NCBI RefSeq assembly: GCF_018131185.1
Contig: NZ_JAFCJE010000009.1
Location: forward strand, 124,001 to 188,000
Length of the DNA stretch: 64,000 nt
Reading direction: 5' to 3'
From: Bradyrhizobium diazoefficiens
GTDB taxonomy: Bacteria; Pseudomonadota; Alphaproteobacteria; Rhizobiales; Xanthobacteraceae
The notes below the pieces were generated by a model. The model saw nothing but the letters and a program-made list of their open reading frames with translations, was not told the origin of the DNA and did not search any database. This document shows positions 16,224-24,934 of this stretch, one piece after another. A program made the translations under genes and the position numbers. Positions within the stretch are counted from its first letter, which is position 1, and each line of letters begins with the position of its first letter.

Positions 16224-16463
16224 TCAGATTTGACTTGTGGATCGCGGCCGCTCACCGGTCCAGCCCACGCGAATCCGCTCGCGCAGCGCAACGGCTGCGA
16301 TGAGAATCCCGACGCACCAGGCCACGACCGCGCGGTGGGGCTCCGCGCCGAGCAGCACCGTGAAGAGGCTCGTCAGCAGGCACGGCGCGATGACCTTCCC
16401 CGTCCGGCTCATGAGTGCAAGCAGGAACGGCATCGCGGCGATCGATATTTGCAGGACGTCCAT
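16224..16463 (-). CDS. Small predicted membrane protein
   Basis: A 79-residue protein with two or three hydrophobic helices: VLQISIAAMPFLLALM, a central segment ending LFTVLLGAEPH, and AVVAWCVGILIAAVAL. The frame extends upstream as arginine-rich shadow sequence, so the internal MDVLQIS start is preferred. It follows the 65-residue gene by 17 bases and probably shares its transcript. Function unknown. Confidence 0.6.
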   Translation of the reverse strand: MDVLQISIAAMPFLLALMSRTGKVIAPCLLTSLFTVLLGAEPHRAVVAWCVGILIAAVALRERIRVGWTGERPRSTSQI

Positions 16464-16480
16464 ATCGGGGACGCAGGACT

Positions 16481-16678
16481 TCAGAAGCCGAAGATGCCGA
16501 ACATGCGCGGGCGTTTGCCGCGCCGGCTCTCCACGATCCGCTCGCCGCCGTTCTCGGCCGAGCTGCCGTAATAGCGGTGATGGCCGGCCTGGTCGTGCAG
16601 GTCGGCAGGCTCCGATAGTCCGGCCCGACGCGCATCGCAGATGATCTTGCAAGCATTCCTGGTGTTGTGACCCGACAT
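16481..16678 (-). CDS. Small hypothetical protein, basic and histidine-containing
   Basis: A 65-residue soluble protein (MSGHNTRNACKIICDARRAG...). GGAGGCGGCA immediately before the ATG is a good ribosome site and decides the start over an upstream in-frame ATG. The middle HDQAGHHRYYGSSAENGGER is polar, and the end RGKRPRMFGIFGF carries an aromatic tail. No domain recognised. Confidence 0.55.
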   Translation of the reverse strand: MSGHNTRNACKIICDARRAGLSEPADLHDQAGHHRYYGSSAENGGERIVESRRGKRPRMFGIFGF

Positions 16679-16875
16679 TGCCGCCTCCAGCGAAAATCTT
16701 GTTGTTGTGGTCATCAGTCGCGACCGGTTCCGGCGGCGTTCACACGGCAACGCCGCAATCGGGTTTCAGGACGGTTTCGTCGCTTGCGGGCTACGCAATA
16801 TTTTGCTTCGGAATTGTCGGCACCGCCGTCGGTGCGACGTCCTTGGGACCCGTGCAGAAAAACAACGAGGTGACG

Positions 16876-17250
16876 ATGCTTTACGCCATTCTGGCCTATC
16901 ACGTGGAAGACGAGGTCATGTCCTGGACGCCCGAGCAGGACGCTGAGGTGGTGGCCAAAGTCATCGAGGTTCAGGCCCCCTTGCGGGCCAGCGGCCAGTT
17001 TGGGCCGGCCGCCCGCCTGGATGAGACCCGAAAGGCCCGCACCCTGCGGGGCCCCGGCGCGGGCATGGTGCTGGACGGCCCGTTTGCCGAGACCAAGGAG
17101 CAGCTTCTGGGCTTTCACCTGATGGAATGCGCCACCGAGGAAGAGGCGATCGCGGCGGCGCGGAAGCTGCGGGCGGTCAATCCGACCGCGGTCTACGAAA
17201 TCCGCCCTGTGAAGCTTTATGTGCCCGCCGATGGGTTCGGCGCGACATAG
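16876..17250 (+). CDS. YCII-related (DGPF) domain protein
   Basis: A 124-residue dimeric alpha/beta-barrel protein of the YCII/DGPF family (PF03795). The signature VLDGPFAETKEQLLGFHLMECATEEEAIAAARKL (starting about residue 67) is intact. GAGGTGACG precedes the ATG, which removes a long unsupported extension. These proteins often lie next to ECF sigma factors, but none is here. Its last 34 bases overlap the end of the convergent TMEM175-like gene. Biochemical role unknown. Confidence 0.85.
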   Translation: MLYAILAYHVEDEVMSWTPEQDAEVVAKVIEVQAPLRASGQFGPAARLDETRKARTLRGPGAGMVLDGPFAETKEQLLGFHLMECATEEEAIAAARKLRAVNPTAVYEIRPVKLYVPADGFGAT

Positions 17251-17810
17251 AAGCGCTGGATCAGCAGCCCGCCAAAGGCGATGAACCACACGTAAGGCGC
17301 GATATGCGGCGCAAACGCCGCAACGATCGTGCCGGGGATGAACACCAACAGCGGAAACATCGACGCGACGATCTCGCGGCCCCACCCCCGCAGGATCGTC
17401 CACCACAGCCAGACATTGAGGCCGGCGATCGCGGTCAGATGCAGGCCGTAGAGCACCGCGACTGCGCTGCTCATGGCGAAATTGGTGTAGAGGCCGTTGG
17501 TCACCGGCAGCAGCACGATCGAGAGCAGGAAGAACAGGTTGAGGACCACCACGCCGCGGCTGCCGACGGGCTGGCGGGCCAACCGGCGGTGATGGCTGAT
17601 CCAGAACACCCCGGCGATGATGAAGCTGAGCGCGAAGCCGGCGAGCTTGCCCGAATAGACATGGGCGAGGTCGCCCCAGCCGGGCGCACTGGTGAACACC
17701 GCGGCCTTGGGCAGGTCATACGCCAGAAGCGTCATGGCGACACCAAAAATGGTGTTGCTGAGCGATTCCAGCCGTCGCATCTCGAACAGGTCGGGCTTGA
17801 GCTCGGTCAT
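17217..17810 (-). CDS. TMEM175-family (DUF1211) membrane protein
   Basis: A 197-residue, six-helix membrane protein resembling bacterial TMEM175 potassium channels. Helix 1 follows RRLESLSNTIFGVAMTLLAYDLP, where family members carry RxxxFSDGVFAIAITLLVLDL; the acidic FSD centre is changed here to LSN, so channel behaviour may differ. ISHHRR after helix 3 and LPVTNGLY are family features. It is convergent with, and overlaps by 34 bases, the YCII gene. Confidence 0.8.
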   Translation of the reverse strand: MTELKPDLFEMRRLESLSNTIFGVAMTLLAYDLPKAAVFTSAPGWGDLAHVYSGKLAGFALSFIIAGVFWISHHRRLARQPVGSRGVVVLNLFFLLSIVLLPVTNGLYTNFAMSSAVAVLYGLHLTAIAGLNVWLWWTILRGWGREIVASMFPLLVFIPGTIVAAFAPHIAPYVWFIAFGGLLIQRFYVAPNPSAGT

Positions 17811-17886
17811 GCCGGGGGCGCTTTTCGAAACTGGAACCTTGGGCCGTCCTCCCCCTAAATCCTAAAGCCGGTTTCGTCCAGCCGCA

Positions 17887-19995
17887 TTGCGATTCGCGGT
17901 GGGATCGCCGACTCTCGCCCTTTCACTGGGGCGATTCGTGGCAGCATATCTGGACACGCTCAATGCGGAGCAGCGCCGCGCCGTGGAGCATGGCGTGGCC
18001 GAGGGTGCGACCGTGGGCGCTCCCCTCCTCGTCATTGCAGGAGCAGGCTCCGGCAAGACCAACACGCTGGCCCACCGCGTCGCGCACCTGATCGTGGCGG
18101 GCGCCGATCCGCGCCGCATCCTGTTGATGACCTTCTCACGCCGCGCTGCGGCAGAGATGGCCGGCCGGGTCGAGCGCATCGCCCGCAAGGTGCTGGGCGA
18201 GAACAACGCCGCGATCATGCGCGATGCGCTCAGCTGGGCCGGCACCTTCCACGGCATCGGCGCGCGTCTGTTGCGCGAATATGCCGAACGGATCGGCCTC
18301 GACCCCGCCTTCACCATCCACGACCGCGAGGATTCCGCCGACCTGATGAACCTGGTCCGGCACGAGCGCGGCCTGTCGAAGACCGAGAGCCGCTTTCCGG
18401 CCAAGGGCACCTGCCTGTCGATCTACTCGCGCTGCGTCAACGCCGAGATGGAGATCGAGAAGGTGCTGGGGCAGCACTATCCCTGGTGCGCAGGCTGGGC
18501 CGCCGAGCTGAAGGGCCTGTTCGCGGCTTACGTCGAGGCCAAGCAGGCCCAGCACGTGCTCGACTACGACGATTTGCTGCTCTACTGGTCGCAGATGATG
18601 AGCGATGCGCTGATCGCGGAGGAGATCGGCGGCCGCTTCGATCATGTGCTGGTCGATGAATATCAGGACACCAACCGCCTGCAATCCTCGATCCTGCTGG
18701 CGCTGAAGCCGGACGGCCGCGGCCTGACCGTGGTCGGCGACGACGCCCAGTCGATCTACTCGTTCCGCGCCGCCACGGTGCGCAACATCCTGGACTTTCC
18801 CCAGAGCTTCTCGCCGCACGCCGAGATCATCACGCTCGATCGCAATTACCGCTCGACGCAAGCCGTGCTGGCTGCCGCCAACGGCGTCATCGGCCTTGCC
18901 CGCGAGCGCTTCACGAAAAACCTCTGGACCGACCGCAGCTCCGGGCAGAAGCCGCAGCTCGTCACCGTGCACGACGAGGCCGACCAGGCCCGCTACATCG
19001 TCGAGGAGGTGCTGGCGAACCGCGAGCAAGGCGCACTGCTCAAGCACCAGGCGGTGCTGTTCCGGACGTCCTCGCATTCCGGCCCGCTCGAAATCGAGCT
19101 GACCCGCCGCAACATCCCCTTCGTCAAGTTCGGCGGGCTGAAATTCCTCGACGCCGCGCATGTCAAGGACGTGCTGGCGCTGCTGCGCTTCGTCGAGAAC
19201 CCGCGCGACCGCGTCGGGGGTTTCCGCATCCTGCATCTGTTGCCGGGCATCGGCCCTGCCACCGCGCAGCGGGTGCTCGACCAGATGGCGGAAAGCACCG
19301 ATCCGCTCGCCGCGCTCGGCCAGATCCCGGCGCCGGCACGCACCGGCGCTGACTGGACCGACTTCGTGCGCACGACCCAGAACCTGCGCTATTCGGAATG
19401 GCCTGCCGATCTCGAACGCGTGCGGCTGTGGTACGAGCCGCATCTCGACCGCATGCACGAGGATTCCGAGACGCGCCGCGCCGACCTGATGCAGCTTGAG
19501 CAGATCGCGAGCGGCTATTCATCCCGCGAAAAATTCCTGACCGAGCTCACGCTCGATCCGCCGGATGCGACCAGCGACAAGTCGGGCCCGCCCTTGCGCG
19601 ACGAGGACTATCTGATCCTTTCCACCATCCATTCGGCCAAGGGCCAGGAGTGGAAGTCGGTGTTCGTGCTCAACGTCGTCGACGGCTGCATGCCCTCCGA
19701 TCTCGGCGCCGGCACCTCGGCCGAACTCGAGGAGGAGCGCCGCCTGCTCTATGTCGCGATGACCCGCGCCAAGGACGATTTGCACCTCGTCGTTCCCCAG
19801 CGCTTCTTCACCCACGGCCAGGCCGCCAGAGGCGACCGCCACGTCTACGCCTCGCGCACCCGCTTCATCCCGGAGCCGCTGGTCTACCTGTTCGAGCGCA
19901 CCGCCTGGCCGAAGGCCGCAACGGGTGCGGCCCGCACCGCGGCGCAAGGGCCGAAGATTGACATCGGCGCGCGGATGCGCGGGATGTGGCGATAG
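17887..19995 (+). CDS. UvrD/Rep-like ATP-dependent DNA helicase
   Basis: Superfamily 1A 3'-to-5' helicase of up to 702 residues. Motif I GAGSGKT (52-58), motif Ia MTFSRRAAAEM, motif II DEYQD (257-261), motif III GDDAQSIYSFR, motif IV NYRST, motif V STIHSAKGQEW and motif VI EERRLLYVAMTRAK are all present. It is similar in length to Rep and lacks the AddA nuclease domain. The open frame begins at a TTG; a GTG at 17938 just before AAYLDTLNAEQRRAV is an equally good start. It stands alone. A repair or replication-restart role follows from the family only. Confidence 0.92.
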   Translation: MRFAVGSPTLALSLGRFVAAYLDTLNAEQRRAVEHGVAEGATVGAPLLVIAGAGSGKTNTLAHRVAHLIVAGADPRRILLMTFSRRAAAEMAGRVERIARKVLGENNAAIMRDALSWAGTFHGIGARLLREYAERIGLDPAFTIHDREDSADLMNLVRHERGLSKTESRFPAKGTCLSIYSRCVNAEMEIEKVLGQHYPWCAGWAAELKGLFAAYVEAKQAQHVLDYDDLLLYWSQMMSDALIAEEIGGRFDHVLVDEYQDTNRLQSSILLALKPDGRGLTVVGDDAQSIYSFRAATVRNILDFPQSFSPHAEIITLDRNYRSTQAVLAAANGVIGLARERFTKNLWTDRSSGQKPQLVTVHDEADQARYIVEEVLANREQGALLKHQAVLFRTSSHSGPLEIELTRRNIPFVKFGGLKFLDAAHVKDVLALLRFVENPRDRVGGFRILHLLPGIGPATAQRVLDQMAESTDPLAALGQIPAPARTGADWTDFVRTTQNLRYSEWPADLERVRLWYEPHLDRMHEDSETRRADLMQLEQIASGYSSREKFLTELTLDPPDATSDKSGPPLRDEDYLILSTIHSAKGQEWKSVFVLNVVDGCMPSDLGAGTSAELEEERRLLYVAMTRAKDDLHLVVPQRFFTHGQAARGDRHVYASRTRFIPEPLVYLFERTAWPKAATGAARTAAQGPKIDIGARMRGMWR

Positions 19996-20052
19996 ACGCA
20001 AGAGGCTGGTTTCGGGACCTGTCAGGATGAGCGGAACAGCCGAGGTCCCGAT

Positions 20053-21033
20053 ATGAAAGCCGTCGTCGTCGAGCAATACGCAACCATCGATCAGATCGAC
20101 CTGAAGGACATCCCGCCCCCCTCGATGGAGCCGGGGCAATTGCGCATCCGCGTGGAAGCCGCCGGGATCGGCTTTGTCGACGGCTTGAAGATCGAGGGAC
20201 GTTATCAGACCAAGGATCCCCTCCCTTTCATTCCCGGAACGGAGTTCGCTGGCGTCGTGACGGAAGCTCCCGGCGCGCCCGGCGGCTATCAACCCGGCAT
20301 GCGCGTGATGGGCATGACGCGGTCGGGCGCGCTTGCCGAGGAGATCGTCGTCAAGCCCGAAGCACTCCATCCGCTGCCCGACGGCGTCGCGGCCGAGGAC
20401 GCAGCCTCGTTTCGCGCCAACTATTTGACCGCGCTCTATGCGCTGAGCGGCCGTGCCATGCTGGTCGCAGGCGAGCAGCTCCTGGTGCTGGGTGCGGCGG
20501 GCGGAACGGGAATCGCGGCCGTCCAGATCGGCAAGCTGCTCGGCGCGCGTGTGATCGCAGCGGCATCGACGGCGGACAAGCGCGCGTTCGCGCAGGCGCA
20601 CGGCGCCGACGCGGTGATCGATTATACGCAGTCCGACTGGCGCGACAGTTTCAAGGAGTTGACGGGCGGACACGGCGCCGACGTCATCTTCGATCCGGTC
20701 GGCGGCGAGATCTCCGTGCAGGCCTTTCGATCGATCGCCTGGCGCGGCCGTCATCTCGTAGTCGGGTTTGCCGCCGGCGCGATCCCCGCGCTGCCCTTCA
20801 ACCTGCCGCTGCTGAAAGGCGGCGCCCTGCTCGGCGTCGACCTCGCGCAGATCCCGCTGCGCGAGCCCGAACTGCAGAAGCGCCTGATGGCGCAGTTGAT
20901 GGGCTGGCTCGCCGACGGCCAGCTGAAGCCTGTGGTCGGCCGCGTTTTCGCGCTGGAAGATTTTCGCGAGGCGTTCAGGACCATGCAGACGCGCGGCGCG
21001 CTCGGCAAGATGGTGGTGCGGATCGCGCGATAG
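20053..21033 (+). CDS. NADPH:quinone oxidoreductase-like (zinc-independent MDR)
   Basis: Medium-chain reductase of 326 residues resembling QorA and related enoyl reductases. It has FIPGTEFAGVV, the nucleotide loop LGAAGGTGIAAVQIGKLLGA (about 149-168) and DVIFDPVGG, and lacks both zinc sites. The last helix contains GRVFALEDFREAF. It follows the helicase by 57 bases on the same strand; co-transcription is possible but functionally unrelated. Substrate unknown. Confidence 0.87.
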   Translation: MKAVVVEQYATIDQIDLKDIPPPSMEPGQLRIRVEAAGIGFVDGLKIEGRYQTKDPLPFIPGTEFAGVVTEAPGAPGGYQPGMRVMGMTRSGALAEEIVVKPEALHPLPDGVAAEDAASFRANYLTALYALSGRAMLVAGEQLLVLGAAGGTGIAAVQIGKLLGARVIAAASTADKRAFAQAHGADAVIDYTQSDWRDSFKELTGGHGADVIFDPVGGEISVQAFRSIAWRGRHLVVGFAAGAIPALPFNLPLLKGGALLGVDLAQIPLREPELQKRLMAQLMGWLADGQLKPVVGRVFALEDFREAFRTMQTRGALGKMVVRIAR

Positions 21034-21129
21034 AACGCACAAACGGAAACCGAGCATTTCCGAAAGCCGGCTTGTGGCACCGCGGCCATTCATTAGGTGT
21101 GATCGATCCTCCCCGCAGAGACCTGATCA

Positions 21130-22161
21130 ATGACCGCACCGCTTCAATTCGGCCTCGACACCTTTGGCGACGTCACCAAGGACGCTTCAGGCGCCTTGCT
21201 CCCCCACGCCCAGGTCATCCGCAACGTCGTCGACGAAGCCGTGCTGGCCGACGAGCTCGGCCTCGACTTCATCGGCCTCGGCGAGCATCACCGCGCCGAT
21301 TTCGCGATCTCCTCGCCGGAGACCGTGCTCGCGGCGGTCGCATCGCGCACCAAGCGCATCCGTCTCGGCTCGGCCGTGACGGTGCTGTCCTCGGACGATC
21401 CGATCCGCGTGTTCCAGCGCTTTGCCACGCTCGATGCGCTGTCGAACGGCCGCGCCGAGGTGATCCTCGGCCGCGGCTCGTTCACCGAATCCTTCCCGCT
21501 GTTCGGCTTCGACCTGCGCAAATATGAAGAGCTGTTCGAGGAGAAGCTCGACCTGTTCGCCGCACTCTTGTCGCAGCAGCCCGTGAGCTGGGACGGCAAG
21601 CTGCGTCCGCCGCTGCGGGACCAGCTGGTCTATCCGCCGGTCGAGAACGGCCGGCTGAAAACCTGGATCGGCGTCGGCGGCAGCCCGCAATCGGTGGTGC
21701 GCGCCGCGCATTACGACCTGCCCTTGATGCTCGCGATCATCGGCGGCGATCCCGCGCGCTTTGCGCCCTTCGTGGACCTCCACCATCGCGCCGCCAAGGA
21801 ATTCGGCCGCCCCGCGCAGCCGATCGGCGTGCACTCGCCCGGCTACGTCGCCGAGACGGATAAGGAGGCCCGCGAAGAGCTGTGGCCCGACTACAAGGCG
21901 ATGCGCGACCGCATCGGCAAGGAGCGCGGCTGGCCGCCGATGGGGCGCGACGAATTCGTCGGCGAGGCCGAGCACGGTTCGCTCTATGCCGGCTCGCCGG
22001 AGACGGTCGCGCGCAAGATCGCCAGGACCGCGAAGGCGCTCGGCATTTCGCGGTTTCAGTTGAAATATTCGGCGGGTCCCTTGCCGCACGAGAAACTGAT
22101 GCGGAGCATCGAGCTTTATGGGCGGAAGGTGGTGCCGATGGTCAGGGAGATGATGGGGTAG
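21130..22161 (+). CDS. LLM-class flavin-dependent oxidoreductase
   Basis: Luciferase-like TIM-barrel protein of 343 residues, using reduced FMN or F420. Family features: LGLDFIGLGEHHRADFA, the TKRIRLGSAVTVLSSDDPIRVFQRFATLDALSNGRAEVILGRGSF region (split across strands 3 and 4), and GSPETVARKIA near the end. This subgroup is often annotated as an Atu2307/SP_0267-type monooxygenase. No flavin reductase is adjacent; the nearest is at 41858. Substrate unknown. Confidence 0.87.
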   Translation: MTAPLQFGLDTFGDVTKDASGALLPHAQVIRNVVDEAVLADELGLDFIGLGEHHRADFAISSPETVLAAVASRTKRIRLGSAVTVLSSDDPIRVFQRFATLDALSNGRAEVILGRGSFTESFPLFGFDLRKYEELFEEKLDLFAALLSQQPVSWDGKLRPPLRDQLVYPPVENGRLKTWIGVGGSPQSVVRAAHYDLPLMLAIIGGDPARFAPFVDLHHRAAKEFGRPAQPIGVHSPGYVAETDKEAREELWPDYKAMRDRIGKERGWPPMGRDEFVGEAEHGSLYAGSPETVARKIARTAKALGISRFQLKYSAGPLPHEKLMRSIELYGRKVVPMVREMMG

Positions 22162-22178
22162 CGGCTTGTGGCAGCCGC

Positions 22179-23006
22179 CTACTTCATCAACCCGAGCCGG
22201 CTCGCGCCGACATAGAGCGAGAGCACGGCGGCGTTGGAGACGTTGAGGCTCTTGATCTCGCCGGGCATGTCGAGCCGCGCCACGACGCTGCAGGTCTCGC
22301 GGGTCAATTGCCGCAGACCCTTGCCTTCGGCGCCGAGCACCAGCGCGAGCGGCTCGCGCAGCGCGACGTCCGACAGGTCCTCGCTGCCTTCGCTGTCGAG
22401 GCCCACGGTCTGGAAGCCGATTTCGTTCAGCGTGGTCAGCGCGCGCGCGAGGTTCTGCACGGTCACAACGGGCACCAGCTCCAGCGCGCCGGAGGCGGCC
22501 TTGGCGAGCACGCCGGTGGCTTCCGGGCTGTGGCGCGCAGTGGTGATGATCGCCTTCACCGCGAACGCTGCGGCGGAGCGCAGGATCGCGCCGACATTGT
22601 GAGGATCGGTGATCTGGTCGAGCACCAGCACCATGCCCTCCTGCTTCAAGGTCTCGATATCGGGCGAATGCAGAGGATCGGCTTCCGCAAGCAGGCCCTG
22701 ATGCACCGCGTCGGGCGACAGCAGGCGGTCGATCTCCTGGGGCCGGACGATCTCGGGGGAGACGCGGGTTTCGATATTCTCGTCCGCAAGCCGCTTCGCA
22801 GCGTTCTCGGTCAGCGTCAGCTTGCGGATCCGCCGCTCCGGATTGGCCAGGGCCATAGTCACGGTGTGCCAGCCATAGAGGATGACTGGCCCGTCGGCGT
22901 GCGAATCGCGGTCGCGCCAGGCAGGCCGGCCGGCCGATTTCCCGGGTCTGTTGAAGGGCTTAGCCCCGCCGCGGGAGCCTCTGGGGGTGAATTTTCGATC
23001 CTTCAT
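22179..23006 (-). CDS. rlmB: 23S rRNA 2'-O-methyltransferase, RlmB/TrmH family
   Basis: SPOUT-class methyltransferase, probably making Gm2251 in 23S rRNA. It has a basic N-terminal tail (KFTPRGSRGGAKPFNRPGK), the small RNA-binding domain starting at ILYGWHTVTMAL, and the three knot motifs: DQITDPHNVGAILRSA, LVLGAEGKGLRQL and SLNVSNAAVLSLY. The ATG at 23006 gives 275 residues; a TTG 36 bases earlier is possible. It is followed on the other strand, beyond 23042, by tRNA-Tyr. Confidence 0.9.
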   Translation of the reverse strand: MKDRKFTPRGSRGGAKPFNRPGKSAGRPAWRDRDSHADGPVILYGWHTVTMALANPERRIRKLTLTENAAKRLADENIETRVSPEIVRPQEIDRLLSPDAVHQGLLAEADPLHSPDIETLKQEGMVLVLDQITDPHNVGAILRSAAAFAVKAIITTARHSPEATGVLAKAASGALELVPVVTVQNLARALTTLNEIGFQTVGLDSEGSEDLSDVALREPLALVLGAEGKGLRQLTRETCSVVARLDMPGEIKSLNVSNAAVLSLYVGASRLGLMK

Positions 23007-23212
23007 GGGCTCGCTTGTGTCACGGGTCCCGGAATATGGCAATTTGGGTGGCTTCGAAGGCGATTTTAGCTGTTCGCCTCGGTTGACTTTGCCCCACCGG
23101 ATCGCCCATAACCGCGCCCGGTCGCGCCCCCATCCGGGCTGTCGCGGCCTTCACGTTCCATGGCCGTCTTCGGTCGCCGGCAAGGTCCGGCCCGATTGTG
23201 CTGCCGTCGAGC

Positions 23213-23298
23213 GGGGGAGTGTCCCGAGTGGCAAAGGGAGCTGACTGTAAATCAGCCGCCTCATGGCTTCGCAGGTTCGAGTCCTGCCTCCCCCACCA
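23213..23298 (+). tRNA. tRNA-Tyr (anticodon GTA)
   Basis: Class II tRNA with a long variable arm. The acceptor stem GGGGGAG pairs with CTCCCCC, followed by A and encoded CCA. The anticodon loop is CTGTAAA, and the T arm is GCAGGTTCGAGTCCTGC. Confidence 0.97.
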
Positions 23299-23311
23299 GC
23301 CTTCGCTCGCT

Positions 23312-23518
23312 TCGCGAGCTTCGGCTCGGCAAGCCAGCACAGGTGTTCGTGGCGCGAAGCGAGCGAAGGCTGTCACGCCGTAGCCCGAAGGGCGTAGGCG
23401 GACTCGCTCTCAACGCGGATCTCTCCACCTCGCGAGCTTCGGCTCGGCAAGCCATCCCGACACAGCATGGTGCGAAGCGAATGAAGGCTGCCGCGCCGTA
23501 GCCGACAGGCGTAGGCGG
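23312..23518 (+). repeat. Two tandem 90-base repeats behind tRNA-Tyr
   Basis: Copy 1 is 23312-23401 and copy 2 is 23430-23518. Both start TCGCGAGCTTCGGCTCGGC, contain GCGAAGCGA and GAAGGCTG, and end CGTAGGCGG. The middles differ (AGCACAGGTGTTCG against TCCCGACACAGCATG). No gene lies between tRNA-Tyr and 23625. Confidence 0.7.
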
Positions 23519-23625
23519 GCTGACAGCCCAGATCGATTTCGATCGTGATGATGCGCACACCGCGCAAGCAAAACGCCCGTCCGCATCACGCGAACGGGCG
23601 CCTCGTTGGCTCGACCGATCAGAGA

Positions 23626-24123
23626 TCAGTAATAGCGGCGCAGCACGCGATGGCCGCCGTAATACGGCATGGGCGCGTGGCGATGGGCGTAGCCGTAGCG
23701 CGGCGCATGGCCGTAGCGCGGAGCGTGGCCGTAGTGCACGCGCGGCAGATAGCCATGACGCGGGCCGTAGCCGTAGCGGTACGGACGGTAGTACGGGCGC
23801 TGATAGGGAGCGACAGTGGCGCGATAGCCATAGCCGTAATTGGCGGGCGCGACGACCGCGTCTTCACGATAGGTCGGATACGGCGCGAAGGCACCCGGGC
23901 CGGTGTAGGTCGGGCCCTGGTTGACGTAGTAATACTGCGTGGTCGGCTCGGCGAGACGCTCATATGTGCCGTAGCCGTATCCATAGCCGCCGCATCCGGT
24001 GTTGCAGCCGGAATAGACCGGCGCAACCGGCTGGCACGGATTGAAGCCGCAGGCCGCGGCCGGCGCGGAGGCGGCGAACATCACGGCAGCCGCCGCGACC
24101 AGTCCCGAAATCATCTGACGCAT
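23626..24123 (-). CDS. Exported Tyr/Gly/His-rich low-complexity protein
   Basis: A 165-residue protein with a clear Sec signal peptide (hydrophobic residues 4-22, cleavage near APAAA-CG). The mature part has four cysteines early on (CGFNPCQ, SGCNTGCGG), then is dominated by tyrosine, glycine, proline and arginine. HAPRYG occurs twice in a row near the C-terminus, before AHRHAPMPYYGG. No family is recognised. Histidine and cysteine content could bind metal, which is only a suggestion. Third-position GC supports it being coding. Confidence 0.7.
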   Translation of the reverse strand: MRQMISGLVAAAAVMFAASAPAAACGFNPCQPVAPVYSGCNTGCGGYGYGYGTYERLAEPTTQYYYVNQGPTYTGPGAFAPYPTYREDAVVAPANYGYGYRATVAPYQRPYYRPYRYGYGPRHGYLPRVHYGHAPRYGHAPRYGYAHRHAPMPYYGGHRVLRRYY

Positions 24124-24167
24124 TACTCTCTCCTGTTTGATTTCCGTTTGTTGGATTTTGACGTTTC

Positions 24168-24650
24168 TTAACCCGGCGGCCTGCCGGGTATTTCTGTGCG
24201 CGGCCGCGGCCGAGGCGGCCGAGGACGGTCGTTGATCTCGGGCGCGTAGATCACCGGCGGCGGATCGACGGGCGCGTCCATCTGCGCCGGCAGCGGCGCG
24301 GACGAGGCGCCCCAGCTCTGATGGTAGCTCTCGGCGGGCTTGGGCAATTTGCGGTTGGCCGGCGGCTCGACCTCGAGCCGCCCATAGCCGGGCCGCAGGC
24401 CGAGCGTCGGATAATAATGGCCGACGTCGGAAGGTTGCCGCTCGGCGACATAGCGCCCGCCGTAGATCGTGGGCTGCACCTGCTGGTTCTTGCCAAGGCC
24501 CCAGACACCCTCGACCACGGCGTAGGACGCGTCGATGTTGTTGATGATGATGGGGACGCCGGGACGGCCGGGAACGACGACGTCGAAGCCGCCGGCAAAG
24601 GCCGTCGCAGGCAATCCGATCAGAAAGGCGGCGAGCGCCACAGCACGCAT
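24168..24650 (-). CDS. Exported proline-rich protein of unknown function
   Basis: A 160-residue protein with a signal peptide (MRAVALAAFLIGLPATAFAG). The mature region starts with VVVPGRPGVPIIINNID, then a tyrosine-containing central part, and ends in a proline/arginine tail (RPRPPRPRPRTEIPGRPPG). The ATG nine codons inside the open frame is preferred because the signal peptide begins there. It lies 45 bases upstream of the Tyr/Gly-rich gene on the same strand, so both probably form one envelope-protein transcript. Confidence 0.7.
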   Translation of the reverse strand: MRAVALAAFLIGLPATAFAGGFDVVVPGRPGVPIIINNIDASYAVVEGVWGLGKNQQVQPTIYGGRYVAERQPSDVGHYYPTLGLRPGYGRLEVEPPANRKLPKPAESYHQSWGASSAPLPAQMDAPVDPPPVIYAPEINDRPRPPRPRPRTEIPGRPPG

Positions 24651-24934
24651 GAGAGGACCCCGGTTATCCGGCGGCAACCTAACCGATCACCGCGCACAGA
24701 GGGTTAAGGCCCGCTCACCAACTTCCGGTAAGCCTAATGTGTAAGGATTGCGCGCCGCTCAAATGCCGCAAAGCGGGCTAGCAAAGCGTTAACGGCGCAT
24801 CGCGCCGCCGCACGGAACCTCGCGCCGCGCGCTCACATCCGTTTGACCATTGGACGACGAAATCCACCGGTTTCACCGGAACGTCCGACGCCTTCGGCAT
24901 TTAGCCCCCGTCAACAAAATGGGAGCCAACAACC

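Noticed and set aside
19519..21093. 524-codon minus-strand frame across the helicase and quinone reductase genes
   Set aside because: It spans two unrelated plus-strand genes with intact motifs, so it cannot be a real gene.
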